A DNA stretch of 59,184 bases, taken from contig JANBRJ010000100.1 in assembly GCA_027577595.1 (NCBI GenBank), positions 1-59,184 on the forward strand. Direction: 5' to 3'. The notes under the pieces were generated by a model. That model did not search any database and had not been told where the DNA came from. It saw only the letters and a list, made by a program, of their open reading frames with translations. The position numbers were made by a program, and so were the translations under genes. Below, one piece after another: positions 42,896 through 54,524 of the stretch. Origin of the DNA: Coemansia sp. RSA 487. Its lineage: Eukaryota > Kickxellomycota > Kickxellomycetes > Kickxellales > Kickxellaceae. The first letter of the stretch is position 1. Each line of letters begins with the position of its first letter.

Positions 42896-44872
42896 ATGTC
42901 CAACAAAGGCAATCCCATTCTGCCTTCCGAGCCCCTGTCGTTGCAGCCCAGCCTTATTGCGGCCGCAGTGATGGCTGAGGGCGCAGAGCAACCCAGCGAC
43001 GACAGCCACAGCCAGCTCTCGCCACGCAACGCCAGCAAGGTCAGGCGCCGTATGGATATCCGGAACTACGGGCGCAGCGAGTCCCGCGGACCACCATCCG
43101 AGGAGCGCAGACGCAGCTCCAGCGGACGCCACAGAGGAGGTCAGTCCCCCGACCATACGCACCATCATGGAGGCAGCGGAGGCCACGAGCGCCAGTACCA
43201 TAATCCGACAGACGACCGAGATGAGCTGCTGCTGCCGATGCGCGACCGCTCCCCTGGCGACCACCGCTTTGATAGAAGAGAAAGGCGCTCGTATAGCCCT
43301 GATAGGGGCCCGAAAAGATTCCGCATCGCTGGTACTGCGGACAGTGCTGCTGCTGCTGCTGCTGATGGAGGGCCTGGAGACATGCAGGCATCATACTATG
43401 CTCCCAACAGGTACGTTTTTTTGCGTTTCTTGCATGAAAGAGCTCTGTTTTTATCACAGCCACTCGACATATCCATGTGCTACTAATTTGTGTGCTTTCA
43501 TTATCTTCTTTCTCTTTGGCCCTGCTATTGTTCCAAGTAGATCCAACGACGAAGCATCAAAGGTAAATACAAGCAACGGGCTTTTTACTGTTATTATTTT
43601 TTTTGCTCAAACACAATGCTTCTAGGGCTTTTATATGGTGCCAGATCTATACTAACTGTGGATATTTGTTGCCAATCGCTCCTCTATGAAAGTGTAGGAA
43701 GATCCCGCACCATCTCGTGTGCTCGGGATATTTGGAATGAGCAAGTTTACAAACGAATCGTATTTGCGCAGCATCTTTGACCGATACGGCCCAATTGAGA
43801 GGATCCAGATTATCCGTGACCCATATGTAAGGATTCATACATGATACTGGTGGCTGAGCCTGTTTCCACAATTTGTTCTTTCAAGTACTCATCAAAGGCT
43901 CTTTCAACATGGAGCTGATACGAGTATGAATCTCCGCAACAGCACCAGCAGCAGCACCAGCAGCAGCTTCCAGCATCAGCTTTTTCAGCAGCAATCCTCA
44001 AGCTTCCCTTTGATCCGCATCAGTTTATTATTTTTCCTCCAGCCTAACCTTTGTCCCACAGCAAACACATCACCATGTTTCTTTAATGATCCCCTTTTCA
44101 TTAGGAAGGACGCTCAAGAGGTTTTGCATTCGTCAATATGCGGAACGTAGAGGATGCACAAAAGGCACGTAACGACATTACTGGAACGATGATCCACGAC
44201 CGCAAAGTACGTGTGGACTTTTCGTTCACCAGTAGAGCACACCCACCGACGCCTGGCAAGTACAAGGGCCAAGAGACTGGGAACAGCTCTGCCATGGGTG
44301 GCGGAAACTACCACTATTCGGATCGCGGCTCAGGAAACCGGTCCCACGGCGGAGGAGGATATCGTGGCAGAGGACCCCCACCTGGGAGACCATACAGGGG
44401 CCATGGGGCGGCGCCATCGTACAGGATGCGTCGTCGTGCTAATACGCGTGATCGGCGCCGTAGAGACAGCTACACCCAAAATAGCCATCACCACCACCAG
44501 CCGCCGCCACCACCATCGCATAGAGGCGGTGGCCGCCAGTGGGGAGGTCGCAGCAAGTCGCCGGGATATTATTCGGGTGCATCAAGAGGCAACTATGACT
44601 CGTATAGAGGCCCTTCGTACCACGAGGACGGTGGTAGTCAAAGAGCGCCCCCGCGCGACTACGACGATCGCCGCGCCCGCAATAGCAGATCGCCCGGTGG
44701 CCGGTATGGATACAGCCGCAACTCTCCGCCGCCGCCGCCACAGCGCTCGCCAAGTATCGGCGGGCGTCGCGGCGGGTTCGGTGCGTACCAGAGTAGACAC
44801 TACCCACAGGATAGCGGGCGTTACCGTCAGGAATCGTATCCAAACAGCAGCCCCAATGGTCAACATTACTGA
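42896..44872 (+). CDS. TRA2-like SR splicing factor, four exons
   Basis: Spliced from exons 42896-43410, 43541-43562, 43698-43826 and 44105-44872. All introns are GT-AG and the phases join exactly, giving 477 residues. Exon 1 is Arg/Ser/Asp-rich. Exons 3-4 encode one RRM: RNP2 VLGIFGM, then IFDRYGPIERIQIIRDPY joined to EGRSRGFAFVNM (RNP1) and ending RKVRVDFSFTSRAHPPTPGKY, close to the TRA2 linker phrase S-x-T-x-R-x-H-x-PTPG. The C-terminus (about 265-477) is RGG, RS, Tyr and poly-Pro/His rich. TRA2 binds GAA-type exonic enhancers and promotes splice-site choice in the nucleus. This is the only gene here with several clear introns, and exon 2 is only 22 nt. It is convergent with RNase H2A. Confidence 0.88.
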
Positions 44873-45004
44873 GCCCTCTTTTTCTTAAAGCAATCTTGGT
44901 TACTGTTGTGGAGATTGATACTCCCCACATACATTCTGTTTTTTTTTCTTGCTTTCGTTTACTTTTATATATTAAGAATCATTTACTTCTTTATCGCTTG
45001 TTGT

Positions 45005-46153
45005 TTACAGTGTGGTGTTTAGGAGAATGGGTCGTCTGCGGCTAAAGAACTTGCTGCGTTGGCGATTGGCGTCAGACGTGGCGGTTGCAAAGAGCCCACG
45101 GATCGTTGGTCCGCTGGAATTGGCAAAAGTGGAGCGATGTTTCGTCGAAGACGCTTTCTTACCACTCTTTGCCGAAGTGGCTTCGTCGTCGTCGTCGTCT
45201 GGCCAAGCAACCGGCACAGCCAAGTCATCTAGGAGCTTTACGCATGTAGACCAGCTGAATCTAATGATATCCGGGTATCCAAAGACAGGATCGACCGAGC
45301 TTTTTAGCCACTTGATGGTGCTAGGGTCGCCAGGATACCCAGAGCCAAAGGCACGCGACACTGATTTCTGGACGCCCGGCTCTGCAAAAACCCAGTGCTC
45401 GAGGTGCGCATCCCTGATGACCTTTGCGCACACGCTGGCCGCGCTGACAATCGGGTACAAGCTATCGGCCTTTTTGGCCACTGTGAACTGGATCCCAGGA
45501 AACAGTTGCTCAAGTTTGCGCTGATAGCTGGCGGGCGGACCCACTGTATCTACGAAGACACGGGTGACATGGATGCGTTGCACACGGATGACTTGTGTAA
45601 GCAACAGGATTGTTGCGTCGTGTGCAAGCGCGTTGAGGTTATATTTAGCCCTCCGCAGCATCGATACAGAGATATCGTGGGGCGAGATGCTGCGCACGGC
45701 CCATCCGGCGTGGTCGTTGATTTGAGGCTCGTGCTGGAGTCGCTTGAATAGCCGCGTGCGCTGCTGTTCTGACAGCTGTTTGGAGTCGGCAAACCCGAGG
45801 CTGCTGAGCTCTTGGTAGTACGAGTCCTTACAGTAGCAGGCCGCGTATACCATGGGACCAAGAACCGGACCGCGTCCTGCTTCGTCCACGCCCAGAACGT
45901 ATCCTTCGCTACTGTCTGTTCCTTTGTGCACCGAAAAGTGCGTGTATGTTTGTGTTAGTTGCCCAGGGATAGGCAGCCCAAGCTCGTGGAACAGCTGGGC
46001 ATCTGCTGATACTGGTGTTTCTTTTGCTTCAGTTATCTCGGTCTTGATGCGCTTATTAGCACTGCTGTCGCTGTTGTCCTCAAAGTCCATTGCATCCTGC
46101 TGTTGCTCGCCATCCTCGCGCCCGGTGCGCTTGCCGGTAATAGGCTCCAGCAT
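45005..46153 (-). CDS. Ribonuclease H2 catalytic subunit A
   Basis: A 382-residue type-2 RNase H. The core begins YVLGVDEAGRGPVLGPMVYA (Asp and Glu of the metal site), then FADSKQLSEQQR, FVDTVGPP (third acid) and KADSLYPIVSAASVCAKVIRD with the family's DxxYPxVSAASxxAK block and fourth acid. The enzyme removes ribonucleotides and RNA primers from DNA in the nucleus, with subunits B and C. A 55-residue acidic N-extension (QQQDAMDFEDNSDSSANKR) is longer than usual. In-frame ATGs lie upstream (to 46342), but the added sequence is low-complexity and hydrophobic, so 46153 is chosen. ACGCG words sit 116-131 bases upstream. Confidence 0.95.
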   Translation of the reverse strand: MLEPITGKRTGREDGEQQQDAMDFEDNSDSSANKRIKTEITEAKETPVSADAQLFHELGLPIPGQLTQTYTHFSVHKGTDSSEGYVLGVDEAGRGPVLGPMVYAACYCKDSYYQELSSLGFADSKQLSEQQRTRLFKRLQHEPQINDHAGWAVRSISPHDISVSMLRRAKYNLNALAHDATILLLTQVIRVQRIHVTRVFVDTVGPPASYQRKLEQLFPGIQFTVAKKADSLYPIVSAASVCAKVIRDAHLEHWVFAEPGVQKSVSRAFGSGYPGDPSTIKWLKSSVDPVFGYPDIIRFSWSTCVKLLDDLAVPVAWPDDDDDEATSAKSGKKASSTKHRSTFANSSGPTIRGLFATATSDANRQRSKFFSRRRPILLNTTL

Positions 46154-46418
46154 TTCCAAGGTGTAAAAAAAAGTAACAGTTATAATAGGAAAGCGAAAAT
46201 AAAACATACAAAAGAGAAAAAGGACTATGAGGAGAGGGGAGGAAAGATAGACAACGCGAATCAATTGAACGCGCGTGAGACGCGATTTTTTTTTTGGGAT
46301 CATAAAACAGCGATTTCGTGATTTCTTCATTTTCGCTGTCATCAGATCAGATATATCATACCTTTGAAAGAAAATTTACAACACAAAAGAAAAATGAACA
46401 AAAGCTCTAAAATCTCAA
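46154..46418. promoter_or_regulatory. RNase H2A promoter with ACGCG words / ATP sulfurylase 3' region
   Basis: 265 bases. ACGCG at 46269-46273 and 46280-46284 (with an overlapping CGCGC) resemble MCB cores but are not the full ACGCGT. A T-run follows. Confidence 0.35.
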
Positions 46419-48179
<1,761 letters not shown>

Positions 48180-48300
48180 TTACGAAATCTTGTACGCTTA
48201 CTTCACGAAGAGAAAAGGCAAAGGCGTGGTGGAAATGCTAGAGAAATGTTAATTGATAAGACTTTAGATGAAAGAGCGAGCTTTCTGAGGCAGATATGCG

Positions 48301-48307
48301 TTTTATA
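48301..48307 (-). promoter_or_regulatory. MET3 TATA box
   Basis: TATAAAA on the minus strand, 160 bases before the ATG. Confidence 0.55.
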
Positions 48308-48936
48308 TACGCACATTGACTCTCTTTTATGCCGGGCACAGAATGTCCTTTTTTAGTCGAGATAACGAAAGTGGAAAATAAGCGCATATCTCCAGTTTTC
48401 GCTTTTGTGGCCGTGCTGACAAACGCACAGGCTGTAAACGTTGAAATCCAGTTATGGACGGTGTGGCTATTGCGAGAACAACCAACAGTCACTCACATCT
48501 CATGAAGATGGTGATCCCATCCCAGCCGAATATATAATGTTGCGTTTTGAGTCTAAAATTGCGCGACTAGGAAAGGGGGGATTGACAGGCTGGAATTTCA
48601 TGTTGGGTCGATATTTCACTTCCGCCTTGTGTTGTAGGCCAATGACTATTGCGTCATCCATGTCTGTGGTTTTGCAATATTTCTGCCTCATATTATTCGT
48701 TCTTTGATTGTGTCGTTGACAAAGCTTGGGCAACATCATTTTTATCTTGATGAGAAGCAGTGCACACGTCAGTAACACCATATTTGTAGCCCTGAATTCC
48801 CAAGTCCACGGAACTCTATATTCAAGGCATCTCCGCTCTCTTGGAAAGGAATTGGATCACATTTACAACACTCTTTGGTGCTACCTTTTACATCGACTAA
48901 AAAAGCTATTAAAACAAGGGATATGTGACTACGCAG

Positions 48937-48967
48937 CACACCACACCACACCACAGCACAGCACAAC
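48937..48967 (+). repeat. CCACA / CAGCA simple repeat
   Basis: About six short units (CACAC, CACAG), ending just before the NuiA-like stop codon. Confidence 0.7.
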
Positions 48968-48975
48968 AGATTATG

Positions 48976-49506
48976 CTATGTCTCCACGGATAGGGTCTTG
49001 ATACCGACAACCTGGCCGTCAATAAGCATCACCACATAAACCTCGATATTCGGAGCAAACCCCACACGATAGTAGGCGGCCTCCGACCCAGGCGTCTGGG
49101 TCCACACAGTAAACGCGTTCTCCAGCGCCATGGCCAGCCGCTTCTGTCTATCGGAAACTTGCTGCTTACACAAGGGCTTGAAGAATTTTTGCACAGGAAG
49201 CCGTTCGGCCACAAACCCTTCGTCAAACGGGGTAGCGCTTCCAGCCACAAAGATGGCGAAATCCTTGGCATCCGGCAGCCGTAGCTTGTCTGCCGAGGAC
49301 TCAAGCAAATGGAGCCCTGCTCCCGACAGCTGGTACACTTCCACGGGCTCGTCACTGTCGCTGGTGAAATACAGGTCGTCGCATGTGTGCTTTATGTAGT
49401 TGATGACTTCGCCCACTTTATCGCCTTTGGGCAAGGGGACTGGAGAGTGTGCGTGGTATGAGGGGTCCTGCGACGCGGACGTCTTTAGCGCCTCAAAGTA
49501 GTCCAT
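48976..49506 (-). CDS. NuiA-like (nuclease A inhibitor family) protein
   Basis: A 176-residue single-domain protein. The ATG at 49506 is the first of its frame; the open stretch before it starts only with TTG. Helix 1 (VINYIKHTCDDLYFTSDSDEPVEVYQL) has the L-x-x-x-SDSDxPxEVY pattern of the NuiA family, and the C-terminal strands read YYRVGFAPNIEVYVVMLIDG then VGIKTLSVET, the family's YRVG...V-Y-V-G...G-x-x-T-x-x-VET ending. A central FDEGFVAERLPVQKFF matches the region before helix 2. The founder (Anabaena NuiA) inhibits a non-specific nuclease; fungal and plant relatives are mostly unstudied. No signal peptide is seen, so it is probably cytosolic or nuclear. Confidence 0.75.
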   Translation of the reverse strand: MDYFEALKTSASQDPSYHAHSPVPLPKGDKVGEVINYIKHTCDDLYFTSDSDEPVEVYQLSGAGLHLLESSADKLRLPDAKDFAIFVAGSATPFDEGFVAERLPVQKFFKPLCKQQVSDRQKRLAMALENAFTVWTQTPGSEAAYYRVGFAPNIEVYVVMLIDGQVVGIKTLSVET

Positions 49507-49859
49507 ACTTTGTTCAAAAAAAAAAAACAAAAGCGTTGGCCAAAGGGCTATGCAATTCTGAATTGGAATTCAAATTCGAAAAACAAGTGAAGTAAACGCC
49601 AAGAAAAGTATAAAGAAAGCGGAAACCCCCAGATCCCAACCTCCACATCTCTTTTATAAAAGGCATCCAGCTATAAAACTTTCACGAAAGAAGGACTAGG
49701 GCGTTGTTGTCATGCAAAAATTTCAATACGTCACTGACCTTTTCTTCATCAATAGCCAGTTGGACTTTGATTTTTCGATCTTTAGAAAATAGACTTGTTG
49801 ATCAAAGCATTTCTGGTGAAAAGTAAGAAGCATAATATCGCTTATACCAGCTTGGTCTA
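49507..49859. other. NuiA-like promoter / prohibitin 3' region
   Basis: About 350 AT-rich bases, with TTTTATA (49651-49657, TATAAAA on the minus strand) about 150 bases upstream of the NuiA-like start. No gene. Confidence 0.45.
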
Positions 49860-50780
49860 TTATCTCTTGAGATTCTCCACCGACGAGGGCTCGGTGACGT
49901 TAAGCAGCAACGAGCTCGCGTCAAGCACCAGACGGTTATTGGATCTCTGCAGAATATGCGCGATATCGCGGGCGGTTTCCAAGCGACGGAGCTCCAGGAA
50001 CCCGGGCTGATTCTTGATGGCCTCGCCGATAAGCTCAGCCGAGCGCGCCTCACCGGTAGCACGCACAATGGTGCTCTGCTTCTCCTGCTTGGCGCGATCG
50101 ACGATGAACGCGGCGCGCTGAGCGTCCTGCTGCGCAATCTGCTTGGCTTCAACGGCCGATGCAAACTCGGGGCTGAAAGTGATGTGCGTCAACGAGACGT
50201 CATCCAGGACCAGGTTGAACCGGAGGGCGCGTTTCGTCAAGTTGTCGCGGATCAGACGGCTGACGCGGTCGCGTTGCGTAATGAGCTGTGATGCGTTGAA
50301 TTGCGCAACCACGCTCTTCAGAACCTCGTTAATAATGGACGGCAGTACACGCTCGTCGTAGTTGGTGCCCAGCGTTCTGTATATCTCGGGCAACGCCTCC
50401 TGGCTGGGCCGCGACAGCACGCGGCACACGATGTTGACCATTTGCAAATCCTTAGTTCCAGTCAGTGACTGGATGCTGGTGGGCTTGGCGCGCACATCGT
50501 AGATGATGGGCGATTCAAACCATGGCATGCGCAAGTGCGTGCCTTCGGAGTAGATCTCTTCCTTGACACCCGTCACACGCGAGTACTTGATCGCCCGGTG
50601 GCCTCCGTCGACGTTGTACAGACTGGCATTGACACCTATTGCGAGAACGCCGAACGCTATGAGTGCCCCGGTGGCTCCGATCATACCCTTTGGTGGCCCA
50701 CCGCCTCCGCTACCGCCGGCGTTGAACCCACGCCGCATCTGTCGGAAGAACTGCTCCAATTGCTGTTGCGGGTTGCTCAT
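49860..50780 (-). CDS. PHB2: Prohibitin 2
   Basis: A 306-residue inner-membrane protein. The N-terminus has a Gln/Phe/Arg-rich targeting part (QLEQFFRQMRRGF), a Gly run, and a membrane anchor (about 35-52, ATGALIAFGVLAIGV). The PHB domain follows (VDGGHRAIKYSRVTGV, EGTHLRMPWFESPIIYDVR, GTKDLQMVNI), then LPSIINEVLKSVVAQFNASQ, VSLTHITFSPEF, and a long coiled coil (AVEAKQIAQQDAQRAAF). It forms a ring with PHB1 that shelters m-AAA protease substrates. The LRRLETARDIAHIL stretch and short tail fit PHB2 rather than PHB1. It is divergent from DBP4 across 512 bases. One exon. Confidence 0.97.
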   Translation of the reverse strand: MSNPQQQLEQFFRQMRRGFNAGGSGGGGPPKGMIGATGALIAFGVLAIGVNASLYNVDGGHRAIKYSRVTGVKEEIYSEGTHLRMPWFESPIIYDVRAKPTSIQSLTGTKDLQMVNIVCRVLSRPSQEALPEIYRTLGTNYDERVLPSIINEVLKSVVAQFNASQLITQRDRVSRLIRDNLTKRALRFNLVLDDVSLTHITFSPEFASAVEAKQIAQQDAQRAAFIVDRAKQEKQSTIVRATGEARSAELIGEAIKNQPGFLELRRLETARDIAHILQRSNNRLVLDASSLLLNVTEPSSVENLKR

Positions 50781-51292
50781 CGTTTGGATTTGTAGCCTTT
50801 AGATAAACTGCTAAACGTGTGCTTTTTTGTGTGTGGGGGGGAGGAATCTAGCTGCTCGTGCAATTCAACTGCCTGGCTCCTTTTACCGTCTGACGAAGAA
50901 GTAGATTCAAACGAGAGATTCTTTGACAAGATAGAAAAAGCGGACTACGATAAATATAATTCGTGCAATTAACAAAAGAAGGCAATTGTAACTAACAGAG
51001 CGAAAAGGCGATAATGCTTTGCGTAATTTGAGAGCATCTTGTCAGCAAAATACAGATCGCTGATTTGATCGGGATACGTTGATCGGAAATTATCAAAATT
51101 TTAAGCTTTTTTTTTATTGCCTTTAGTATGTTTGCTGACCACAGGTTTAATTTTTTTTTTTGCGAAAGTGTTTTTTTCTTTCTCTTAAACTCCGGATCTG
51201 ACCATTATCAGTATATAATACACAACACCCCTTTGCTATTTCTTCTTTTGTACTTATCAATCATCGGAGCTGACTAAAAAGGGGGAAAACAT
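50781..51292. promoter_or_regulatory. Divergent promoter: PHB2 and DBP4
   Basis: 512 AT-rich bases. AAAATTTT (51095-51102), a form of the rRNA-processing element, lies about 195 bases before the helicase ATG. No PAC box (GCGATGAG) is seen beside it, so this is weak. No gene. Confidence 0.4.
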
Positions 51293-53884
51293 ATGCCTAA
51301 CAACGCAAGGAACGGCAAAAAGGGCGCTTCGTCCAAGCAAACGCTCGTTACAGAAAAGGAGAAACGCAGCCAACGGCGGCAGGACGATGCAAAGTTTAAG
51401 GAGCAGCTAGGCCAACGGGTGCTCGACCTGGCAAGCGCCGGCCCACTGGATGCAAGCATCAAGCTGTTTACCGAACTCCCGATCTCGCCGCCGACGTTGC
51501 GAGGCCTCGAGCGGTCCCACTTTGTAGAAATGACCGAGATCCAGCACAAGGCACTTCCCTACGCATTGGCGCGGCGCGACGTGCTGGGTGCGGCCAAAAC
51601 AGGATCTGGAAAAACGCTGGCTTTCCTTATCCCGGTCCTCGAGACACTGTACCGAAGCAACTGGACGCATTTGGACGGACTCGGAGCGCTGGTCATTTCG
51701 CCGACACGCGAGCTGGCAGTTCAGATATTCGAGGTTTTGCGCAAAATAGGAAGGTACCATAGTTTCTCGGCGGGCCTGGTGATCGGCGGCAAGCGTGTCG
51801 AGGAAGAAAAGGAAGCGATAAATAAGATGAACATCCTGATATGTACGCCTGGGCGGCTGCTCCAGCACATGGACGAGACTGTTGGGTTTGATTGCTACGG
51901 TTTGCAGGTCCTGGTTCTCGATGAGGCTGATCGTATCTTGGACCTCGGGTTCAAAAAGACTATGAACGCGATTATTGAGAATTTGCCGCGCCAACGGCAA
52001 ACGCTTTTGTTTTCGGCCACGCAGACTAAATCGGTGAAAGATCTGGCCCGCCTCAGCTTGTCCCGGCCTGAATATGTGGGCGTCCACGAGAAGGACAGGT
52101 ACAGTACGCCGACCAAACTGGCTCAGTACTACATGGTGACCGAGTTGCCGCTGAAGCTAGACATGCTGTTTTCGTTTATGAAGACGCATCTGGGCACCAA
52201 AATGATCATATTCCTGTCGAGTTGCAAGCAAGTGCGCTTTGTACACGAGACGTTCAGCAAAATCAAACCCGGGATCCCGCTTCTGCATTTGCACGGCAAG
52301 CAGAAGCAAATGAAGCGGGTTGAGATCTTTGAAAAGTTCAGGCGGATGACAAAGGTCGCGATGTTTTGCACGGATATTGCGTCGCGTGGGCTGGATTTCC
52401 CTGCCGTTGACTGGGTTGTGCAAGTCGATTGCCCCGAGGACTGCGACACCTATTTGCATCGCGTGGGACGCACTGCGCGGTACGAAGCAGCTGGGAAAAG
52501 CCTGCTGCTGCTTCTGCCTAGCGAGGCACCCGAGATGGCCAAGATTCTGCAGGCGCGCAATATCCCCATCAAGGAGATCAGTCCCAAGCAAAACAAGCTG
52601 ATGACAGTCTCTCAGCAGCTGCAACATCTCTGCTTCCAGGATTCAGAGATCAAGTATCTGGGCCAGCGCGCATTCGTCACATACGTGCGCTCAGTGTATT
52701 TGCAGAAAAACAAGTCTGTTTTTGCCATCGAGAAGCTGCCTTTGGAGAGGTTTGCAGAGTCCCTTGGCCTGCCCGGCACGCCAAAGATCAAGTTTGTCGA
52801 GAAATCGGCGGCCAAGAACAAGTCGTATGCACTCGATAACATGCTGTCACCCGAAGAGCGCGAAATGAAGCGCAAGGAGCAGGCGGCCGAGATCGAGCGC
52901 GAGAACGACGCGATTGTCGGCGATTCTGAGCCGGAGGAAGCTGCGCTCAAGCCCAAGACGCGTGTCGATAAGCTGTTTGCACGCAAGAACGCCGGTGTGC
53001 TGGCAGAGCACTACCAGAAGCTCATTGACCACGCTAACGATGGCAATGACGGCAACGATGACGATAACGACTCTGAAGGCGGCGGCGGCGGCGGCGGCGG
53101 CGGTGACGAAGAAGAAAACGACTTTATTACCCTCAAGCGTGCCGACCACGAAATAAGCGACGAAGACGCAAGCAGCAGTGATGGAGAAAGCGAGTCTAGC
53201 GAAGAAGATCCAGTTGTCAAGACGATTGCGATCAACCCAGATACCGGACTGCCTGTGGTTATTCCAAACATCCCGGCACAGGACATGACGAAGCGGCAGA
53301 TGCGTAAGGTCAAGGAAAAGATCCTGAAGAACATGCGCAGCACCAAGCTGGTGTTCGACGACGACGGCATTGCCCGCCCTGTGTACCAGCTGCAGAACGA
53401 GGAGAGCTTCCGCCAGCAGGGCGATGTTGGAAAACTGGTTGATGAGTTCCAACAGCGCAGCAAGTCGTTGATGGAGGCAGCTGATCTTGAGGACAAGGAA
53501 ACTGCGCGTACCATGCGGAGAGAAAAGAAGCTGGCAAAGAAGATGAAAGAGCGCGAGGAGATGACTGGCAGCGACAATGATGGCGAGTATGGCGGTGCTG
53601 TTGCGGTTCTCAAGCCGTTGACAGACGATGAAAGTGATGGCGACCAGTCGATGGCTGTATACAGCTCGGCAGAGGATGGCTATGCGTCTGCGTCGGAGAG
53701 CACCAGTGGCGATATTGAGTCGCCTGCGAAGAAACGCTTGTTTGCAGGATCTGAGGAGGATGAGGAGAATACTGGTGATGGCCGCCCGCCAAAGCACAGA
53801 GCCCGGATCGTCGAGGTCGATGACTCGGCTATGACGCTGGAGGACCAAGAGCAGCTTGCGTTGCAGCTTCTTGGAGGAAACTAG
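51293..53884 (+). CDS. DBP4: DEAD-box RNA helicase DBP4/DDX10
   Basis: An 863-residue nucleolar helicase for 18S rRNA maturation (U14 snoRNA release). The Q motif (FVEMTEIQHKALPYAL) and motif I AKTGSGKT (about 101) are followed by PTRELA, TPGR, VLDEAD (about 208), SAT (about 240), and in domain 2 IFLSSCKQV, TDIASRGLDFP and HRVGRTAR (about 389). Past residue 460 comes the DUF4217 region with YLGQRAFVTYVRSVY, typical of DBP4. The C-terminal half has acidic tracts and a run of nine Gly (about 597-605) coded by GGC repeats. A basic N-terminus (KKGASSK, KEKRSQRRQ) suits a nucleolar protein. The strong antisense ORF (52847-54154) is a shadow. No intron. Confidence 0.97.
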   Translation: MPNNARNGKKGASSKQTLVTEKEKRSQRRQDDAKFKEQLGQRVLDLASAGPLDASIKLFTELPISPPTLRGLERSHFVEMTEIQHKALPYALARRDVLGAAKTGSGKTLAFLIPVLETLYRSNWTHLDGLGALVISPTRELAVQIFEVLRKIGRYHSFSAGLVIGGKRVEEEKEAINKMNILICTPGRLLQHMDETVGFDCYGLQVLVLDEADRILDLGFKKTMNAIIENLPRQRQTLLFSATQTKSVKDLARLSLSRPEYVGVHEKDRYSTPTKLAQYYMVTELPLKLDMLFSFMKTHLGTKMIIFLSSCKQVRFVHETFSKIKPGIPLLHLHGKQKQMKRVEIFEKFRRMTKVAMFCTDIASRGLDFPAVDWVVQVDCPEDCDTYLHRVGRTARYEAAGKSLLLLLPSEAPEMAKILQARNIPIKEISPKQNKLMTVSQQLQHLCFQDSEIKYLGQRAFVTYVRSVYLQKNKSVFAIEKLPLERFAESLGLPGTPKIKFVEKSAAKNKSYALDNMLSPEEREMKRKEQAAEIERENDAIVGDSEPEEAALKPKTRVDKLFARKNAGVLAEHYQKLIDHANDGNDGNDDDNDSEGGGGGGGGGDEEENDFITLKRADHEISDEDASSSDGESESSEEDPVVKTIAINPDTGLPVVIPNIPAQDMTKRQMRKVKEKILKNMRSTKLVFDDDGIARPVYQLQNEESFRQQGDVGKLVDEFQQRSKSLMEAADLEDKETARTMRREKKLAKKMKEREEMTGSDNDGEYGGAVAVLKPLTDDESDGDQSMAVYSSAEDGYASASESTSGDIESPAKKRLFAGSEEDEENTGDGRPPKHRARIVEVDDSAMTLEDQEQLALQLLGGN

Positions 53885-54122
53885 AAATATAGACATTTTG
53901 TCTATCAAAAATAAACTAGAAGATACCGAAAATAGGAGATTTAATCGAGAACTCCATAACTTTTCCAGCTGATCAGTACACATCTGGGCAATATCAGCTT
54001 TTTTTCCCCTCGTGAAAAAAAAAATGAGAAAGCGATCCTGGTTAATATTAAAACCTCTGTTTCCTCCAACCATAGATAATTTAAACAATAAAATCACAAC
54101 CTTGGCCTGAAAGAGGGAAAGC

Positions 54123-54524
54123 ATGAGCAGCACAGACAGCGGAAGCACCGACAACGACGAGTTTCTTCAGTCGTACCTGTCGCAGATCAAAAGCAGACTT
54201 GGAGACACGCCCGTCAAGCCGAACTCTGATGCCGACCCATCTCTATTGTTTTCGGATCCTGAGAGCCCCAAAACACGCAAAATATTCTATACAATCAAGC
54301 AAACTGAGGCCATTGTCAACGAAGAGTGCGCCGAATGCGAATACGTTTACCGCAAATGCAAGAGGGCACCGCCTACCATGGTTGACCGGTTCTTTGGGTG
54401 CGCCAGACTCCGTGCCGAGTACCATGCCTGTATGAAACGTGTGCGGGAGGATTTGGATAGCAAGTCGGGAGTTGAAACGCTTGTTTCGTTGGAACAGTTT
54501 TCAAAGCTCGAAGATAAAAAGTGA
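54123..54524 (+). CDS. Twin-CX9C mitochondrial protein, CMC1/CMC2-like
   Basis: A 133-residue protein with two exact CX9C motifs: Cys69-Cys79 (CAECEYVYRKC) and Cys93-Cys103 (CARLRAEYHAC), 13 residues apart, preceded by a disordered acidic N-terminus. An extra Cys sits at 72. This is the coiled-coil-helix-coiled-coil-helix layout imported into the intermembrane space and oxidised by Mia40/Erv1. The FFGC-x-x-L stretch before the second helix is typical of the CMC1/CMC2 assembly factors for cytochrome c oxidase. The N-terminal 65 residues are long for CMC1/2, so a related twin-CX9C protein is possible. The gene lies 238 bases past DBP4, same strand. Confidence 0.8.
   Translation: MSSTDSGSTDNDEFLQSYLSQIKSRLGDTPVKPNSDADPSLLFSDPESPKTRKIFYTIKQTEAIVNEECAECEYVYRKCKRAPPTMVDRFFGCARLRAEYHACMKRVREDLDSKSGVETLVSLEQFSKLEDKK

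Noticed and set aside
52847-54154. 435-codon open frame on the minus strand
   Set aside because: Antisense to DBP4; low-complexity Leu/Val content follows the acidic tracts of the real gene.
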